A stretch of DNA of 53,914 bases from Gammaproteobacteria bacterium (GTDB taxonomy: Bacteria > Pseudomonadota > Gammaproteobacteria > Poriferisulfidales > GCA-002705445): the NCBI GenBank assembly GCA_018674175.1, contig JABHAT010000007.1, positions 1-53,914 of the forward strand, read 5' to 3'. Made by a program: the position numbers and the translations under genes. The notes beneath the pieces were generated by a model. The model had not been told where the DNA came from. It searched no databases and saw nothing but the letters and a program-made list of their open reading frames with translations. Of the stretch, positions 17,532 to 27,746 are shown one piece after another (the stretch's first letter is position 1; the number at the start of each line of letters is the position of its first letter).

Positions 17532-20500
17532 ATGATAGATTATTCTATAAAAAATCCACTTGTAGTAAATCTATTTTTATTTTTAATTGTTGTAGTTGGT
17601 ATAATATCATGGCAATCAATGCCAGAAGAGATGTTTCCAGTAATAGAAAAAGATGCGATTAAAATTATTACGAAATACGATGGGGCTTCACCGGAAGAAG
17701 TTGAAAAACAGGTAACTATTCCAATAGAAGATACCTTAGATAATCTTCAAGATATAGATTTCTATTATTCCAAAAGTTCCGAAGGTGTTTCTGCTATTAA
17801 TTTAAAACTTAAGCCTGATACTGACGTTGATGAATTATTAAGAATAGTAAGGGATTTAGCTGACGCTATAGATGGTTTTCCAGAAGAGGCAGATGAGCCA
17901 GAAATATCAAGAGTTAAAACTAGATTCCCTGTAATAAGTATAAGTATTTATGGTGAAACAAGGCAAAGTCTTTTGTTTAATAATGCAAAAAATATTAAGC
18001 AAAAAATAATGCAGCTTGATGGAGTTGCCGGTGTAGGTATTGCAGGAAATAGAGATGATGAAATTTGGGTTATAATTGATCCTTCGATTATTTCGGCTAA
18101 AAAGATATCTACAAAAGAAATTATTTATGCACTTAAAAGTAATATCAGAGATCTGCCTGGCGGCTCAGTAAAAGCTCTAGAAGGAGATATTTTATTAAGA
18201 GGTTTAGGTTCCTCATCTATTAAAGCTATAGAAAATATTACGTTAAGGAATAATGACATTGGCGGACAACTGTTATTGAAAGAAGTTGCTTCTGTTGAGC
18301 AAAGATTGGAAGAAGAGAGCTCAGTAGGAAGATTTAATGGAAAGAACGCAGTTAATATGTCTGTTACAAAAACCGCAGATGCATCAGTTTTTGATGTTTC
18401 TAAAAATGTAAGAGAAATTGTAAAAAACTACTCTTTACCAGCTGGCTTAAAAGTTAGTGTTTTTAGTGATTTTTCTATAAATGTAAAAACGAGACTTGAT
18501 ACCGTTAAATCTTCAGGAATTATAGGCTTATCATTATTGCTTATTTCTTTGTATTTTTTTCTAAACTCAAGAGTTGCTTTTATAACTGCTTTTGGAATAC
18601 CAGTATCATTTTTAGTTGCTGCATTTGGGATGTATATTTTTGGCTTCACTATAAATATGGTTTCTTTATTTGCTTTCTTGGTGGCTTTAGGAATGGTTGT
18701 TGATGACGCTATTATAGTCACAGAGAATACATATAGGCATATCGAAAATGGTATGGATCCAATAGCTGCATCAAAAATTGGCGCAAAAGAAGTTTTTTGG
18801 CCAATAGTAGCATCAACATTTACAACTATTGCGGCATTCTTACCAATGCTAAGCATATCTGGAACCTTAGGTAAGTTTATAGAAGTTATACCATTAGTGG
18901 TAACCGTAGCTTTATTAGGGTCTTTAATGGAAGCTTTTATTGTCTTACCTTCCCACTGCGCAAGCTTTTTAAAAAAACCTGATAAAAATAATAAAAAAAA
19001 AGAAAAATGGAAAAAAGCTTTATCTATCTATAATAAGTACTTAAGTATAAGTATAAAGAATAGATATTTAGTATCTAGCGTCACAGTTGGAATTTTATGT
19101 GTAATTATTACTTTCGCTGTGACTAGAATTCCTTATTATCAATTTGGGAAAGTCGATAGCGGTTCATTTTTCATTAATGCCGAAGCGTCAATTACAAGTA
19201 GTGTAAAGGATAGCGAAAGATTAGCTATAAAAATGGAAAAAATTATTTTATCAGACCTTAAAGACTCTGAATTAGAATCTCTTTATACTAATGTTGGTGT
19301 CAGCTTCAAAGATTTTAGTAGATTTGATTTAGGAAGTCAGTATATTCAAATTGTTGTAAGCCTTAAAAAAAGAAGCCCCCAAGGATTTGTAGATTATATT
19401 GTAACGCCATTATTTAATATGTCTTTTGATAGTTATGGGGAAAGAGATAGAAGTGAAGAAGATATAATTAATTCTTTACGAAAAAAATTAACCTCAATAT
19501 CTGGCCTACAAAAAGTAGCAGTTAAAAAAGCATCTGGTGGACCAGGTGGGTCTGATATTGTAATTGGAGTAGTTGGTCAAGATCAAAGAATTCTCATTAA
19601 GTATGCTAAAGAGATAGAAGATTTTTTATCAAGAATTGAAGGTGTTAAGGATGTGGAGCAAGATCAAGATCCAGGAAAAGTTGAGTTCAAATATAAAATA
19701 AATAATAGAGGTAAAGAATTAGGTTTAAGTCAGGCTGATATAGCTGAATCAGTAAGGACAGGATTCTTAGGATTAGAAGCAGCGTACTTTAATCTTAAAG
19801 GCGAGCGCGTCCCAGTAAGATTAATATATTCAGAAAAATATAGAAATGATAGTAGTAAGCTCTATCAATTACCCATCGTTTTAGAGTCAGGCAAAACAAT
19901 TTATTTAGCAGAAGTAGCTGATATTCAAATGTCTAGAGGAATGAATACAGTCATGAGAAGAGACGGGCAGAGGTTAGCAAAAATTAGTGCAGATGTTGAC
20001 CCAAATATTATAACTCCTCTGGAAGTTACCGATATATTCGATAAAAAATATGAAAAGATTTTTAAAAATGATCCATCATATGAGTATATGTATTTAGGGA
20101 GTAAAAAAAGGAGTAGAGAAAATTTTGCTGATATGAAAAAAACCGCGTTCATATCTTTAGCTATTATATTTTTTATATTAGCAGTCTTATTTAAAACTAT
20201 TTTAGATCCTTTAGTAGTATTATTTTCTATACCATTTGCTGTAGTAGGTGTAATTTTAGGGCATATTTTATTTGGTTATAATTTACAATTTCTATCTGTA
20301 ATAGGACTTTTGGCGCTCATAGGTATTGTAGTAAATGATTCTTTGATACTAATCGACTTCTTAAAAAAATTAAGATCAGATGGTAAAGATAAAATAACAG
20401 CCACAATAGAGGCCTGCAATGTAAGGGCTAGACCAATCATTTTAACTTCTATAACAACATTTTTGGGTATATCACCATTAATATTTTTTGCGACTGGACA

Positions 20501-20648
20501 AACAAAATTTTTATCACCAATGGCAGTAAGTTTAGGTTTTGGCTTATTATTTGCTACTATATTAATCTTGATAGTATTACCATGTTTTTACCTAATAATG
20601 GATGACTTAAAAGAACTAATCATAAACAAGAAAAAAATTAAATTTTAG
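17532..20648 (+). CDS. RND efflux transporter, inner-membrane pump
   Basis: AcrB/MexB-fold proton-driven exporter of 1038 residues. The N-terminal helix is followed by MPEEMFPVIEKDAI, a large periplasmic domain, a membrane bundle with VDDAIIVTENTYRHIE (about 394-409), a second periplasmic domain, and a C-terminal bundle with GIVVNDSLILIDF. The fold repeats itself in two halves as expected. The substrate cannot be predicted; it resembles the large unassigned group of environmental RND pumps rather than AcrB itself. Confidence 0.9.
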   Translation: MIDYSIKNPLVVNLFLFLIVVVGIISWQSMPEEMFPVIEKDAIKIITKYDGASPEEVEKQVTIPIEDTLDNLQDIDFYYSKSSEGVSAINLKLKPDTDVDELLRIVRDLADAIDGFPEEADEPEISRVKTRFPVISISIYGETRQSLLFNNAKNIKQKIMQLDGVAGVGIAGNRDDEIWVIIDPSIISAKKISTKEIIYALKSNIRDLPGGSVKALEGDILLRGLGSSSIKAIENITLRNNDIGGQLLLKEVASVEQRLEEESSVGRFNGKNAVNMSVTKTADASVFDVSKNVREIVKNYSLPAGLKVSVFSDFSINVKTRLDTVKSSGIIGLSLLLISLYFFLNSRVAFITAFGIPVSFLVAAFGMYIFGFTINMVSLFAFLVALGMVVDDAIIVTENTYRHIENGMDPIAASKIGAKEVFWPIVASTFTTIAAFLPMLSISGTLGKFIEVIPLVVTVALLGSLMEAFIVLPSHCASFLKKPDKNNKKKEKWKKALSIYNKYLSISIKNRYLVSSVTVGILCVIITFAVTRIPYYQFGKVDSGSFFINAEASITSSVKDSERLAIKMEKIILSDLKDSELESLYTNVGVSFKDFSRFDLGSQYIQIVVSLKKRSPQGFVDYIVTPLFNMSFDSYGERDRSEEDIINSLRKKLTSISGLQKVAVKKASGGPGGSDIVIGVVGQDQRILIKYAKEIEDFLSRIEGVKDVEQDQDPGKVEFKYKINNRGKELGLSQADIAESVRTGFLGLEAAYFNLKGERVPVRLIYSEKYRNDSSKLYQLPIVLESGKTIYLAEVADIQMSRGMNTVMRRDGQRLAKISADVDPNIITPLEVTDIFDKKYEKIFKNDPSYEYMYLGSKKRSRENFADMKKTAFISLAIIFFILAVLFKTILDPLVVLFSIPFAVVGVILGHILFGYNLQFLSVIGLLALIGIVVNDSLILIDFLKKLRSDGKDKITATIEACNVRARPIILTSITTFLGISPLIFFATGQTKFLSPMAVSLGFGLLFATILILIVLPCFYLIMDDLKELIINKKKIKF

Positions 20649-20671
20649 TTCTCAAGAAAAGAGGCGATACA

Positions 20672-22516
20672 TTGAAAAAATCATTTTTAGATTTTAGCAG
20701 AATAAATTCAGAAAGGTTATTTAATAAAAGATTTGATATTTTATTAATTATTCTATCTATTCTAACTATCTTGCTTATAAGTCGCTTATATTTTTTACAA
20801 GTTATTAGTTATGACCACTTTGATACATTATCTGAAACTAATAGAATTAAATATATTCAAACTCCTCCACGCAGAGGAATAATTTATGATCGCAATAATG
20901 TAGTTCTTGCAGATAATTCATCATTGTACTCAGTAGAAATTAATATAAAAGAAGCGAGAGATATTGAAAAAATCATAAATGCTATTGATGAGCAAATAAC
21001 AATATCAAAAAAAGAAATAAAAATATTTTATAAAAAAAAATCGAAATATTCACATTATAATTCAATAACTCTCAAAGATAACTTAACGGAAGAAGAGGTA
21101 GCAAAAGTTTTGTCAATTAGGTATAAGTATGACGGCTTAGATGTTGTAGCGAGTTTATTAAGAAAATACCCTTATAAAGAAATAACGCATCATGTGCTTG
21201 GTCGTGTTGGTCTTATAGACCGTAAAGATTTGCTAACTCTAGATAAGAAAACATATAAGAATGGTCAGTACATTGGAAAAACTGGCATTGAAAAATTTTA
21301 TGAAAAAAAACTATATGGACTACCTGGATTTAAACATGTAGAGATAAATGCTAAAGGTAGGCAATTAAGAGATCTAGATGTTAAAGCAGCAACTCCAGGA
21401 GAAGATTTACATCTCACAATAGATATAAATCTTCAAAAATATATGTATTCAAAATTAGATGGATTTACTGGATCTTCCATCGCCATGAATCCAAAAAATG
21501 GAGAAATATTGGGAATGGTTAGTGTTCCATCTATCAATCCTAATAATAGATTGTGGAAAATAGATGTTTCAAAAGAAGAAAATAAAAATCTTAAAAGCCC
21601 ATTATTCAATAGATCAATCAATGGGTTATATTCTCCAGGTTCAACAATAAAACCTATTGTAGCTTTAAATGGAATTAAGAATAATATCATTAATCCATTA
21701 GAAGAATATTATGCTGGACCATTTTTTCAATTACCAACTAGTTCCAGAAGGTTTAGAGATTGGAAACCAAAAGGTCATGGGTTAGTGGATTTAGAAAAAT
21801 CCATAATTCAATCATGCGATGTATATTTTTATATGCTTGCAAATAAACTTGGTATAGAAAAAATCTCGTCATTTTTTAAATATTTTTCATTTGGCAGTAA
21901 GACTGGGATTGATATGCCTTATGAGTCTTCAGGCGTACTCCCATCCCCAGAATGGAAAATAAAAAATGATGGCAACAAATGGACAGATGGAGATACTGTA
22001 ATTACGGGTATAGGTCAGGGATATTTTTCAACAACACCTATTCAATTAGCTTATGCAACAAGCATTATTGCTAATAGAGGTACTATATCAATACCTCGGT
22101 TAAATAAAAGCTCAAGTAAAGATAAATTAAAAAAAATTTTAGAGAAAGAAGATTTCTTGAAAAATAACATTAAGAGAGAAGATTGGGAGATAATAACTGA
22201 GGCAATGTTTAAGGTAGTAAACCAAAAAAATGGAACAGCTTATTGGTCTACAGCTAATAAGAAAAATAATATATCAGGAAAAACTGGAACAGTCCAAGTT
22301 TATGCGCTTCCACAAGAAACCGATGAAAGAAAAAAAGAAAATATACCTGACCATCTAAAAGATCATTCTCTTTACATAGGTTTTGCACCAAAAGCAGATC
22401 CAGAAATTGTTGTGGTAACAGTTATAGAAAATATTGGTAGTGGAAGTAAATATGCGGCGCCCATTAGTAATAAAATTATAAATCACTATTTAGAAAACAT
22501 AAGAGAAAGATATTGA
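20672..22516 (+). CDS. mrdA: Penicillin-binding protein 2 (elongasome transpeptidase)
   Basis: Cross-links peptidoglycan during cell elongation together with RodA. The start is TTG at 20672 with GAGG at 20661-20664. There is an N-terminal membrane anchor (about 24-42), a dimerisation domain, and a transpeptidase domain with catalytic SxxK at S324-K327 (GSTIK), SCD in the SxN position (IIQSCDVYFY) and KTGT in SGKTGTVQV. 614 residues is normal. It overlaps rodA by four bases (TTGA). Confidence 0.95.
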   Translation: MKKSFLDFSRINSERLFNKRFDILLIILSILTILLISRLYFLQVISYDHFDTLSETNRIKYIQTPPRRGIIYDRNNVVLADNSSLYSVEINIKEARDIEKIINAIDEQITISKKEIKIFYKKKSKYSHYNSITLKDNLTEEEVAKVLSIRYKYDGLDVVASLLRKYPYKEITHHVLGRVGLIDRKDLLTLDKKTYKNGQYIGKTGIEKFYEKKLYGLPGFKHVEINAKGRQLRDLDVKAATPGEDLHLTIDINLQKYMYSKLDGFTGSSIAMNPKNGEILGMVSVPSINPNNRLWKIDVSKEENKNLKSPLFNRSINGLYSPGSTIKPIVALNGIKNNIINPLEEYYAGPFFQLPTSSRRFRDWKPKGHGLVDLEKSIIQSCDVYFYMLANKLGIEKISSFFKYFSFGSKTGIDMPYESSGVLPSPEWKIKNDGNKWTDGDTVITGIGQGYFSTTPIQLAYATSIIANRGTISIPRLNKSSSKDKLKKILEKEDFLKNNIKREDWEIITEAMFKVVNQKNGTAYWSTANKKNNISGKTGTVQVYALPQETDERKKENIPDHLKDHSLYIGFAPKADPEIVVVTVIENIGSGSKYAAPISNKIINHYLENIRERY

Positions 22517-23589
22517 TTAATTTTAAAAATATAGGAGTAACTGAAAAATTATTATTTTTTTCTATAATAATAATATCTGTTTTTGGATTAACTTTATTAT
22601 ATAGCGCTACAAATCAAGACATTGATATTGTTATCAGACAAGGAGTAAGATTATCATTTTGCTTTATCCTAATGATGATAATAGGCCTAATAGATATTAA
22701 TAAAATAAAAATAATAGCTCCATATTTATATTTAGTATGTATAGTTTTATTAATATTTACCATATTTTGGGGTCATGATTCTAAAGGAGCCAAAAGATGG
22801 ATAATATTTTTTGGATTCTCATTACAAGTATCTGAAATTATAAAAGTGGTGCTTCCTATTTTTCTAGCTTGGTTTCTATCTCTCTCTGAAGATAAGGAAA
22901 TTGATCTAAAGAAGTTATTGTTTAGTTTTGCAATTATTTTTTTACCTATTATATTTATAATCAAGCAACCTGATCTTGGAACATCTTTAATAGTTTTACT
23001 TTGTGGCTTAATAAGTTTATTTTTAGGTGGTGTAAAGAAAAAACACATATTGTATTTATCAGGGCTATTTTTAATTTTAGTGCCATTAATTTGGAAATTT
23101 TTATTATTACCATACCAAATACAAAGAATAATTACATTGATAGACCCTTCATCAGACCCACTAGGATCTGGATATCATATAATTCAATCAAAAATTGCTG
23201 TCGGATCTGGTGGTCTTTTTGGAAAAGGTTTTCTTAATGGAACGCAGTCACAATTAGAGTTTCTTCCTGAAAGAGGAACAGATTTTATATTCTCGGTTCT
23301 TGCAGAAGAGTTTGGGTTTTTTGGAATTTTAATATTATTTATATTTTATTTTATAATAATAGTAAGGTGTGCTCATATAACATCAAAATCAAAAACTTAT
23401 TTTTCAAAAATATTATCAGGAAGTATTACTTGTATATTTTTATTATTAATTTTGACAAATATATCTATGACTATTGGGGTTCTTCCAGTTGTTGGTGTGA
23501 CACTTCCATTATTAAGCTTGGGTGGAAGTTCTTTATTATCAATTTTTATAGCCTTTGGTATAATGTTTTCAATAAACAGGAGAAATTAA
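22513..23589 (+). CDS. rodA: RodA, SEDS-family peptidoglycan glycosyltransferase
   Basis: Polymerises lipid II glycan strands in the elongation complex. The start is TTG at 22513. The 358 residues form about ten membrane segments, with the SEDS hallmarks KQPDLGTSLI (about 153-162) and the loop GFLNGTQSQLEFLPERGTDF near residues 240-260. Its partner PBP2 is directly upstream. It is followed after one base by mltB. Confidence 0.95.
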   Translation: MINFKNIGVTEKLLFFSIIIISVFGLTLLYSATNQDIDIVIRQGVRLSFCFILMMIIGLIDINKIKIIAPYLYLVCIVLLIFTIFWGHDSKGAKRWIIFFGFSLQVSEIIKVVLPIFLAWFLSLSEDKEIDLKKLLFSFAIIFLPIIFIIKQPDLGTSLIVLLCGLISLFLGGVKKKHILYLSGLFLILVPLIWKFLLLPYQIQRIITLIDPSSDPLGSGYHIIQSKIAVGSGGLFGKGFLNGTQSQLEFLPERGTDFIFSVLAEEFGFFGILILFIFYFIIIVRCAHITSKSKTYFSKILSGSITCIFLLLILTNISMTIGVLPVVGVTLPLLSLGGSSLLSIFIAFGIMFSINRRN

Positions 23590-23590
23590 G

Positions 23591-24586
23591 ATGAGAAAAT
23601 CTATTGTTATAATATTTATCGTATCTTTAATAGTATTTTCATTTTCAAAGGCTGTTTTTTCTAGTAGCAATAAAGAATTAAATGGCTATAACAAAGAAAT
23701 CTTAGATATCTCAAATATCTTAATTAATAAGCATAAGATAGATTCAAATTATGTAAAAAAAGCTCTAGGATCGATCAAATTTCGTCAAAAAACCCTAAAC
23801 TCAATGACTAACGCACCAGAGAGAAAAGCTACTTGGGAGAGATATAAAAATATTTTTATTACAAAAGAAAGAATAGATAAAGGTATAAAATATCATAGAG
23901 AAAATTATAAAGCCTTAAAAGAGATTGAGAATAAATATGGAGTCCCCTCAGAAGTAATCGTAGCAATTCTAGGTGTGGAGACAAAATATGGTAAAGGAAC
24001 TGGTAACGTAAAAGTATTAGATTCTTTAGGTACGCTTGCGCTAAAACATCCGAGAAGATCAAAGTTTTTTAAAGCACAATTAATATCATTTATAATTTTA
24101 ACATATAAAAATAATTTAGATTACAATCAAATTTATGGATCATATGCTGGTGCTATGGGAGCCCCGCAATTTATGCCGGAAAGTTATATAAAATTAGGTG
24201 TTGACTATAATAATGATGGAAAAGTAGATTTATGGAATAGCAAGTATGATATATATGCAAGCATTGCAAACTACCTGAATAAAAAAGGATGGGAAAAAAA
24301 TCAAAAAATATATACTGACATAGTTATAAAGAAAAAATATATAAAAGAAATTTTTGAGGCTGGCGACGTCAGAACAGTAGCAATTGATAATGATAGGTTA
24401 AAAAAAATTATATTTAAAAGTAAAGATATTGGGTCAGGGAAAAAATATTTGGCTTTACTGAGTAAAAAAAATAAAAAATACAAACTTGTTAATAATAATT
24501 TTAAAATTATTATGACTTATAATATAAGTACATTTTATGCTATGGTTGTGGCAAATTTAAGTAAAGAGATAGCAGCTGGAACATGA
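23591..24586 (+). CDS. mltB: Lytic murein transglycosylase B
   Basis: Cleaves glycan strands with formation of 1,6-anhydromuramic ends, which feed the recycling enzymes encoded at 27735-29355. The 331 residues start with a signal-type hydrophobic segment but show no clear lipobox, so the protein may be soluble or membrane-anchored. The catalytic glutamate is E130 in GVETKYGKG, and AGAMGAPQFMPESY follows. It overlaps rlpA by four bases. Confidence 0.92.
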   Translation: MRKSIVIIFIVSLIVFSFSKAVFSSSNKELNGYNKEILDISNILINKHKIDSNYVKKALGSIKFRQKTLNSMTNAPERKATWERYKNIFITKERIDKGIKYHRENYKALKEIENKYGVPSEVIVAILGVETKYGKGTGNVKVLDSLGTLALKHPRRSKFFKAQLISFIILTYKNNLDYNQIYGSYAGAMGAPQFMPESYIKLGVDYNNDGKVDLWNSKYDIYASIANYLNKKGWEKNQKIYTDIVIKKKYIKEIFEAGDVRTVAIDNDRLKKIIFKSKDIGSGKKYLALLSKKNKKYKLVNNNFKIIMTYNISTFYAMVVANLSKEIAAGT

Positions 24587-25068
24587 TCCATATAAAATTC
24601 TTAATTATATTAATATTTCTCTCTCTTTGCAGTTGCACAGTAATTACAAAAAAAAATATAAACCACAAAGTAATTCCAAAAGCAGAAAAATATAGTAAAT
24701 ATGGAAATCCAAAATCATATAAGGTCTTTGGAAAAAAATACTATACTAAAAAAACTCATGTTGGATATTCTGAAGAAGGTATAGCGTCTTGGTATGGAAA
24801 AAAATTTCACGGTAGATTAACTTCTACTCGAGAAATTTATAATATGTATAAGCTTACAGCAGCCCACAAAAGTTTACCCATACCATGTTACGCAAAGGTG
24901 ACAAATTTAAGTAATAAAAAGTCTATAGTGGTAAGAATAAACGATAGGGGTCCCTTTAAAAAAGGGAGAATAATAGATTTATCTTATGCCGCAGCAAAAA
25001 AATTAGGTATTGTTTCAAAAGGAATTGCAAGAGTTCATGTGGAAACAATTGATGCAAGAAATAATTAA
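24583..25068 (+). CDS. rlpA: RlpA-like septal lipoprotein, double-psi beta-barrel
   Basis: RlpA proteins are outer-membrane lipoproteins with lytic activity on denuded glycan in some species. The 161 residues have a lipoprotein-type N-terminus (hydrophobic stretch, then LCSC, modification probably at C18). The double-psi barrel follows: GIASWYGKKFHGRLT (about 67-81), ITAAH-like LTAAHK and the catalytic-type VVRINDRGPF. There is no C-terminal SPOR domain, so it lacks the usual septum-targeting module and ends just after the barrel. Confidence 0.9.
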   Translation: MIHIKFLIILIFLSLCSCTVITKKNINHKVIPKAEKYSKYGNPKSYKVFGKKYYTKKTHVGYSEEGIASWYGKKFHGRLTSTREIYNMYKLTAAHKSLPIPCYAKVTNLSNKKSIVVRINDRGPFKKGRIIDLSYAAAKKLGIVSKGIARVHVETIDARNN

Positions 25069-25130
25069 TATTATAAAAAAGACTCTAATGATACAATATC
25101 TGCATCTAAATTTATTAATAGAGGAGCATA

Positions 25131-26276
25131 ATGTCTAAATTTTTAACAAATTTATTTCTAGTATTTTTTTTGCTGATAAACTCTGCCTACGCAGAAAAAC
25201 AATACCCATTTGCGATTCCAAACTTAGATGTATTTAGTTATGCTTTGATGGATGTTAATACAGGATCAATTATTGCAGGTAAAGATCTTGATAAAAGAGT
25301 TGAGCCAGCAAGCTTAACAAAAATCGCGACGCTTTACTTAGTATTTAAATCCTTAGAATCTAAATATATTAGCGAGGATGATTATGTAACTATAAGTAAA
25401 AAAGCTTGGAAAATGCAGGGCTCAAGAATGTTTATCGAGGTTGGCAAAAAAGTTCAAGTAAAAGACTTAGTACAGGGTGTAATAGTTCAGTCAGGAAACG
25501 ATGCGAGTGTTGCATTAGCAGAACATATAGCTGGTGGAGAAGAATTTTTTGTTACGATGTTAAATAAACTTGCTTATGACTTAGACTTGAAAAATACAAA
25601 TTTTGAAAATGTTACTGGTATGCCAGGAAAAGAGCATTATACAACTGCCAGAGATCTTGCAATATTATCTCAAAAATTAATCAATGATTTTCCATTGCAA
25701 TACAAAAGATTTTCTCAGAAAGAATATACATATAACGAGATTACCCAAAGAAATAGAAATAGATTATTACAAACTTATGACCTAGCAGATGGAATAAAAA
25801 CAGGACATACAAGTTCAGCAGGATATTGTTTATCGGCTTCAGCGAAGTCAGATAATACAAGATATGTGGCAACAATCTTTGGGGCAAATAGTTCAAAGGC
25901 AAGATTTAAATATTCTAAAACATTATTTAAATTTGGATTTAGAAATTTTACTACAGAAAAATATTTTCAAAAAAATAAAGTTATAGTAAAAGAAAGAATG
26001 TGGAATGGTGAAGAAAAATATATAGATATTGGTTTTAATAAAGATATTTATATAACATTACTTAAGCATGATGATAATGAAGTGGTACCTAAAATAAATT
26101 TAATCTCTAAAATTACTGCTCCTGTTAGAGTTAATCAAAAATTAGGGACCGTTGACTTTTTAAGGGGTGGAGAAATTATTGCTAGTGAAAATATATATTC
26201 ACTTAAAAGAATCGAAGAAGGAAATTTTTACAGAAAAATATATGATTTTATAGTTAATTTTTTTATAGAAGAGTAA
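25131..26276 (+). CDS. dacA: D-alanyl-D-alanine carboxypeptidase (PBP5/6 type)
   Basis: Trims the terminal D-Ala from pentapeptide stems in the periplasm. A signal peptide runs to about residue 21 (SAYA). Catalytic motifs are S61-K64 (ASLTK), SGN at 121-123 and KTG at 223-225; a PBP5 C-terminal beta domain follows from about 285, with a terminal amphipathic tail for membrane association. AGAGGAG lies just before the ATG. 381 residues, normal length. Confidence 0.96.
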   Translation: MSKFLTNLFLVFFLLINSAYAEKQYPFAIPNLDVFSYALMDVNTGSIIAGKDLDKRVEPASLTKIATLYLVFKSLESKYISEDDYVTISKKAWKMQGSRMFIEVGKKVQVKDLVQGVIVQSGNDASVALAEHIAGGEEFFVTMLNKLAYDLDLKNTNFENVTGMPGKEHYTTARDLAILSQKLINDFPLQYKRFSQKEYTYNEITQRNRNRLLQTYDLADGIKTGHTSSAGYCLSASAKSDNTRYVATIFGANSSKARFKYSKTLFKFGFRNFTTEKYFQKNKVIVKERMWNGEEKYIDIGFNKDIYITLLKHDDNEVVPKINLISKITAPVRVNQKLGTVDFLRGGEIIASENIYSLKRIEEGNFYRKIYDFIVNFFIEE

Positions 26277-26279
26277 GTT

Positions 26280-27140
26280 TTGAATAATAAAGTTTTTTTT
26301 AATAATAAAATCTGTGATGCTGAAAATGCAAATGTTTCTGTATTTGATAGAGGGTATTTATTTTCAGACGGAATATATGAGCTAATACCATATTTTAATA
26401 AAAAACCTTTTCTTCTTGAAGATCATTATCACAGACTTAAAAAAAGTTTAGCTATGATAGGTCTAAAAAACCCTTACGAAAAAAAAGACTGGATTAAAAA
26501 TATTGAGATATTAGTTGAAACGTGTGAATTTGATAATTTCTCATTATATATTCAGGTCACTAGGGGTGTGCCAAAAAATATAGATGATGGAGTTTTGAGA
26601 GAACACGCGGCAACTAAAAAATATAACCCCTCAGTTTGCATGTTTTGCTCGCAAATACAGAATTTATCAAAGACTAATCCTATATTAAAAAACGCTATAA
26701 CCATGGAAGATAAAAGATGGTTGAAATGTGACATAAAGTCAATCTCCCTTCTCTTTAATGCTTATGCTAAAACATTAGCTAATGATCAAGGCGCATACGA
26801 AGCTATCTTAGTAAGAAATGGAATAGTAACAGAAGGCTGTTCTAGCAATGTTTTTATAGTTAAAGATAAAATAATAAAGACGGCGCCAAAAAGTAACTTA
26901 ATATTACCTGGCGTCACTAGGTCGTTTGTAATAAACGAGCTTATAAAAAAAAACAAATATCCAATAAAAATAGATGATTATAATGAAGATGAATTAATAA
27001 ATGCTGACGAAATTTTTATAACAAATTCTACTCAAGCTATACTTCCCATAAAAAAAATAAATAATAAAACTATAAATAATGGTGAGGTAGGAAAAATTAC
27101 AGAAAAATTATATAAACATTTCCTAGAATTTTTAGAGTAA
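26280..27140 (+). CDS. dat: D-amino-acid aminotransferase (class IV)
   Basis: Interconverts D-amino acids and 2-oxo acids with PLP; the likely role is supplying D-glutamate or recycling D-alanine for the wall. The start is TTG at 26280. The 286 residues show VFDRGYLFSDGIYELIPY (about 21-38), the PLP lysine K153 in CDIKSISLL and VTEGCSSNVFIV. A branched-chain or 4-amino-4-deoxychorismate activity cannot be excluded, but the neighbour dacA and the DRGYLFxDGIYE form favour D-amino acids. It follows dacA by three bases. Confidence 0.82.
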   Translation: MNNKVFFNNKICDAENANVSVFDRGYLFSDGIYELIPYFNKKPFLLEDHYHRLKKSLAMIGLKNPYEKKDWIKNIEILVETCEFDNFSLYIQVTRGVPKNIDDGVLREHAATKKYNPSVCMFCSQIQNLSKTNPILKNAITMEDKRWLKCDIKSISLLFNAYAKTLANDQGAYEAILVRNGIVTEGCSSNVFIVKDKIIKTAPKSNLILPGVTRSFVINELIKKNKYPIKIDDYNEDELINADEIFITNSTQAILPIKKINNKTINNGEVGKITEKLYKHFLEFLE

Positions 27141-27746
27141 GTGATAAATATAATAAAACATCAGAAAAATATTTTAAAATGCAATAAGTGTAGAGATATG
27201 GTTGGAGAACCAATAGTTGGATATCCTATAAAGTCTAAAATTATATTAATTGGTCAAGCCCCAGGAATCAAAGAGGGTACTCTTAGAAAACCATTTGCGT
27301 GGACAGCAGGAAAAAATATGTTTAAGTGGTTTTCTTCTATAGGCTTAGAGGAAGAAAAGTTCAGGAAAAATATTTATATGTCAGCTGTTTGCAGATGCTA
27401 TCCAGGAAAAAATACTTCCGGTACTGGAGACAGGGTACCAACCGAAGTTGAAATCAAAAAATGTTCTAAATGGCTAGATTATGAAATTGATACATTAAAA
27501 CCAAAATTAATAATTCCAGTAGGGAAGTTGGCAATATCACAATTTATAATATTTGATAAATTAAATGACGTGATAGGAAAAAAAATAATTTACAAAAAAG
27601 ATAGTTATAAGATTAATATAGTTGCTCTACCACATCCTTCAGGCTTATCTACTTGGTATAAAAAAGAACCAGGAAAATCATTGTTGTATCAAGCTTTAAA
27701 AATAATTAAAAATGAAAAAGAATGGAAGTTAATTCTAGAAAAATAG
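27141..27746 (+). CDS. Uracil-DNA glycosylase superfamily protein (family 4-like, probable Fe-S)
   Basis: The 201-residue protein starts at GTG 27141, directly after dat. It has the superfamily motif GQAPG (38-42), a WTAGKNMF segment, and HPSGLS near 170. Cysteines at 14 and 17, at 84 or 86, and at 108 sit where family-4 uracil-DNA glycosylases bind a [4Fe-4S] cluster. It probably removes uracil from DNA, but the superfamily also contains divergent members of unknown specificity. It ends 12 bases inside the convergent murU gene. In related genomes lipB-lipA often occupy this position after dacA. Confidence 0.75.
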   Translation: MINIIKHQKNILKCNKCRDMVGEPIVGYPIKSKIILIGQAPGIKEGTLRKPFAWTAGKNMFKWFSSIGLEEEKFRKNIYMSAVCRCYPGKNTSGTGDRVPTEVEIKKCSKWLDYEIDTLKPKLIIPVGKLAISQFIIFDKLNDVIGKKIIYKKDSYKINIVALPHPSGLSTWYKKEPGKSLLYQALKIIKNEKEWKLILEK

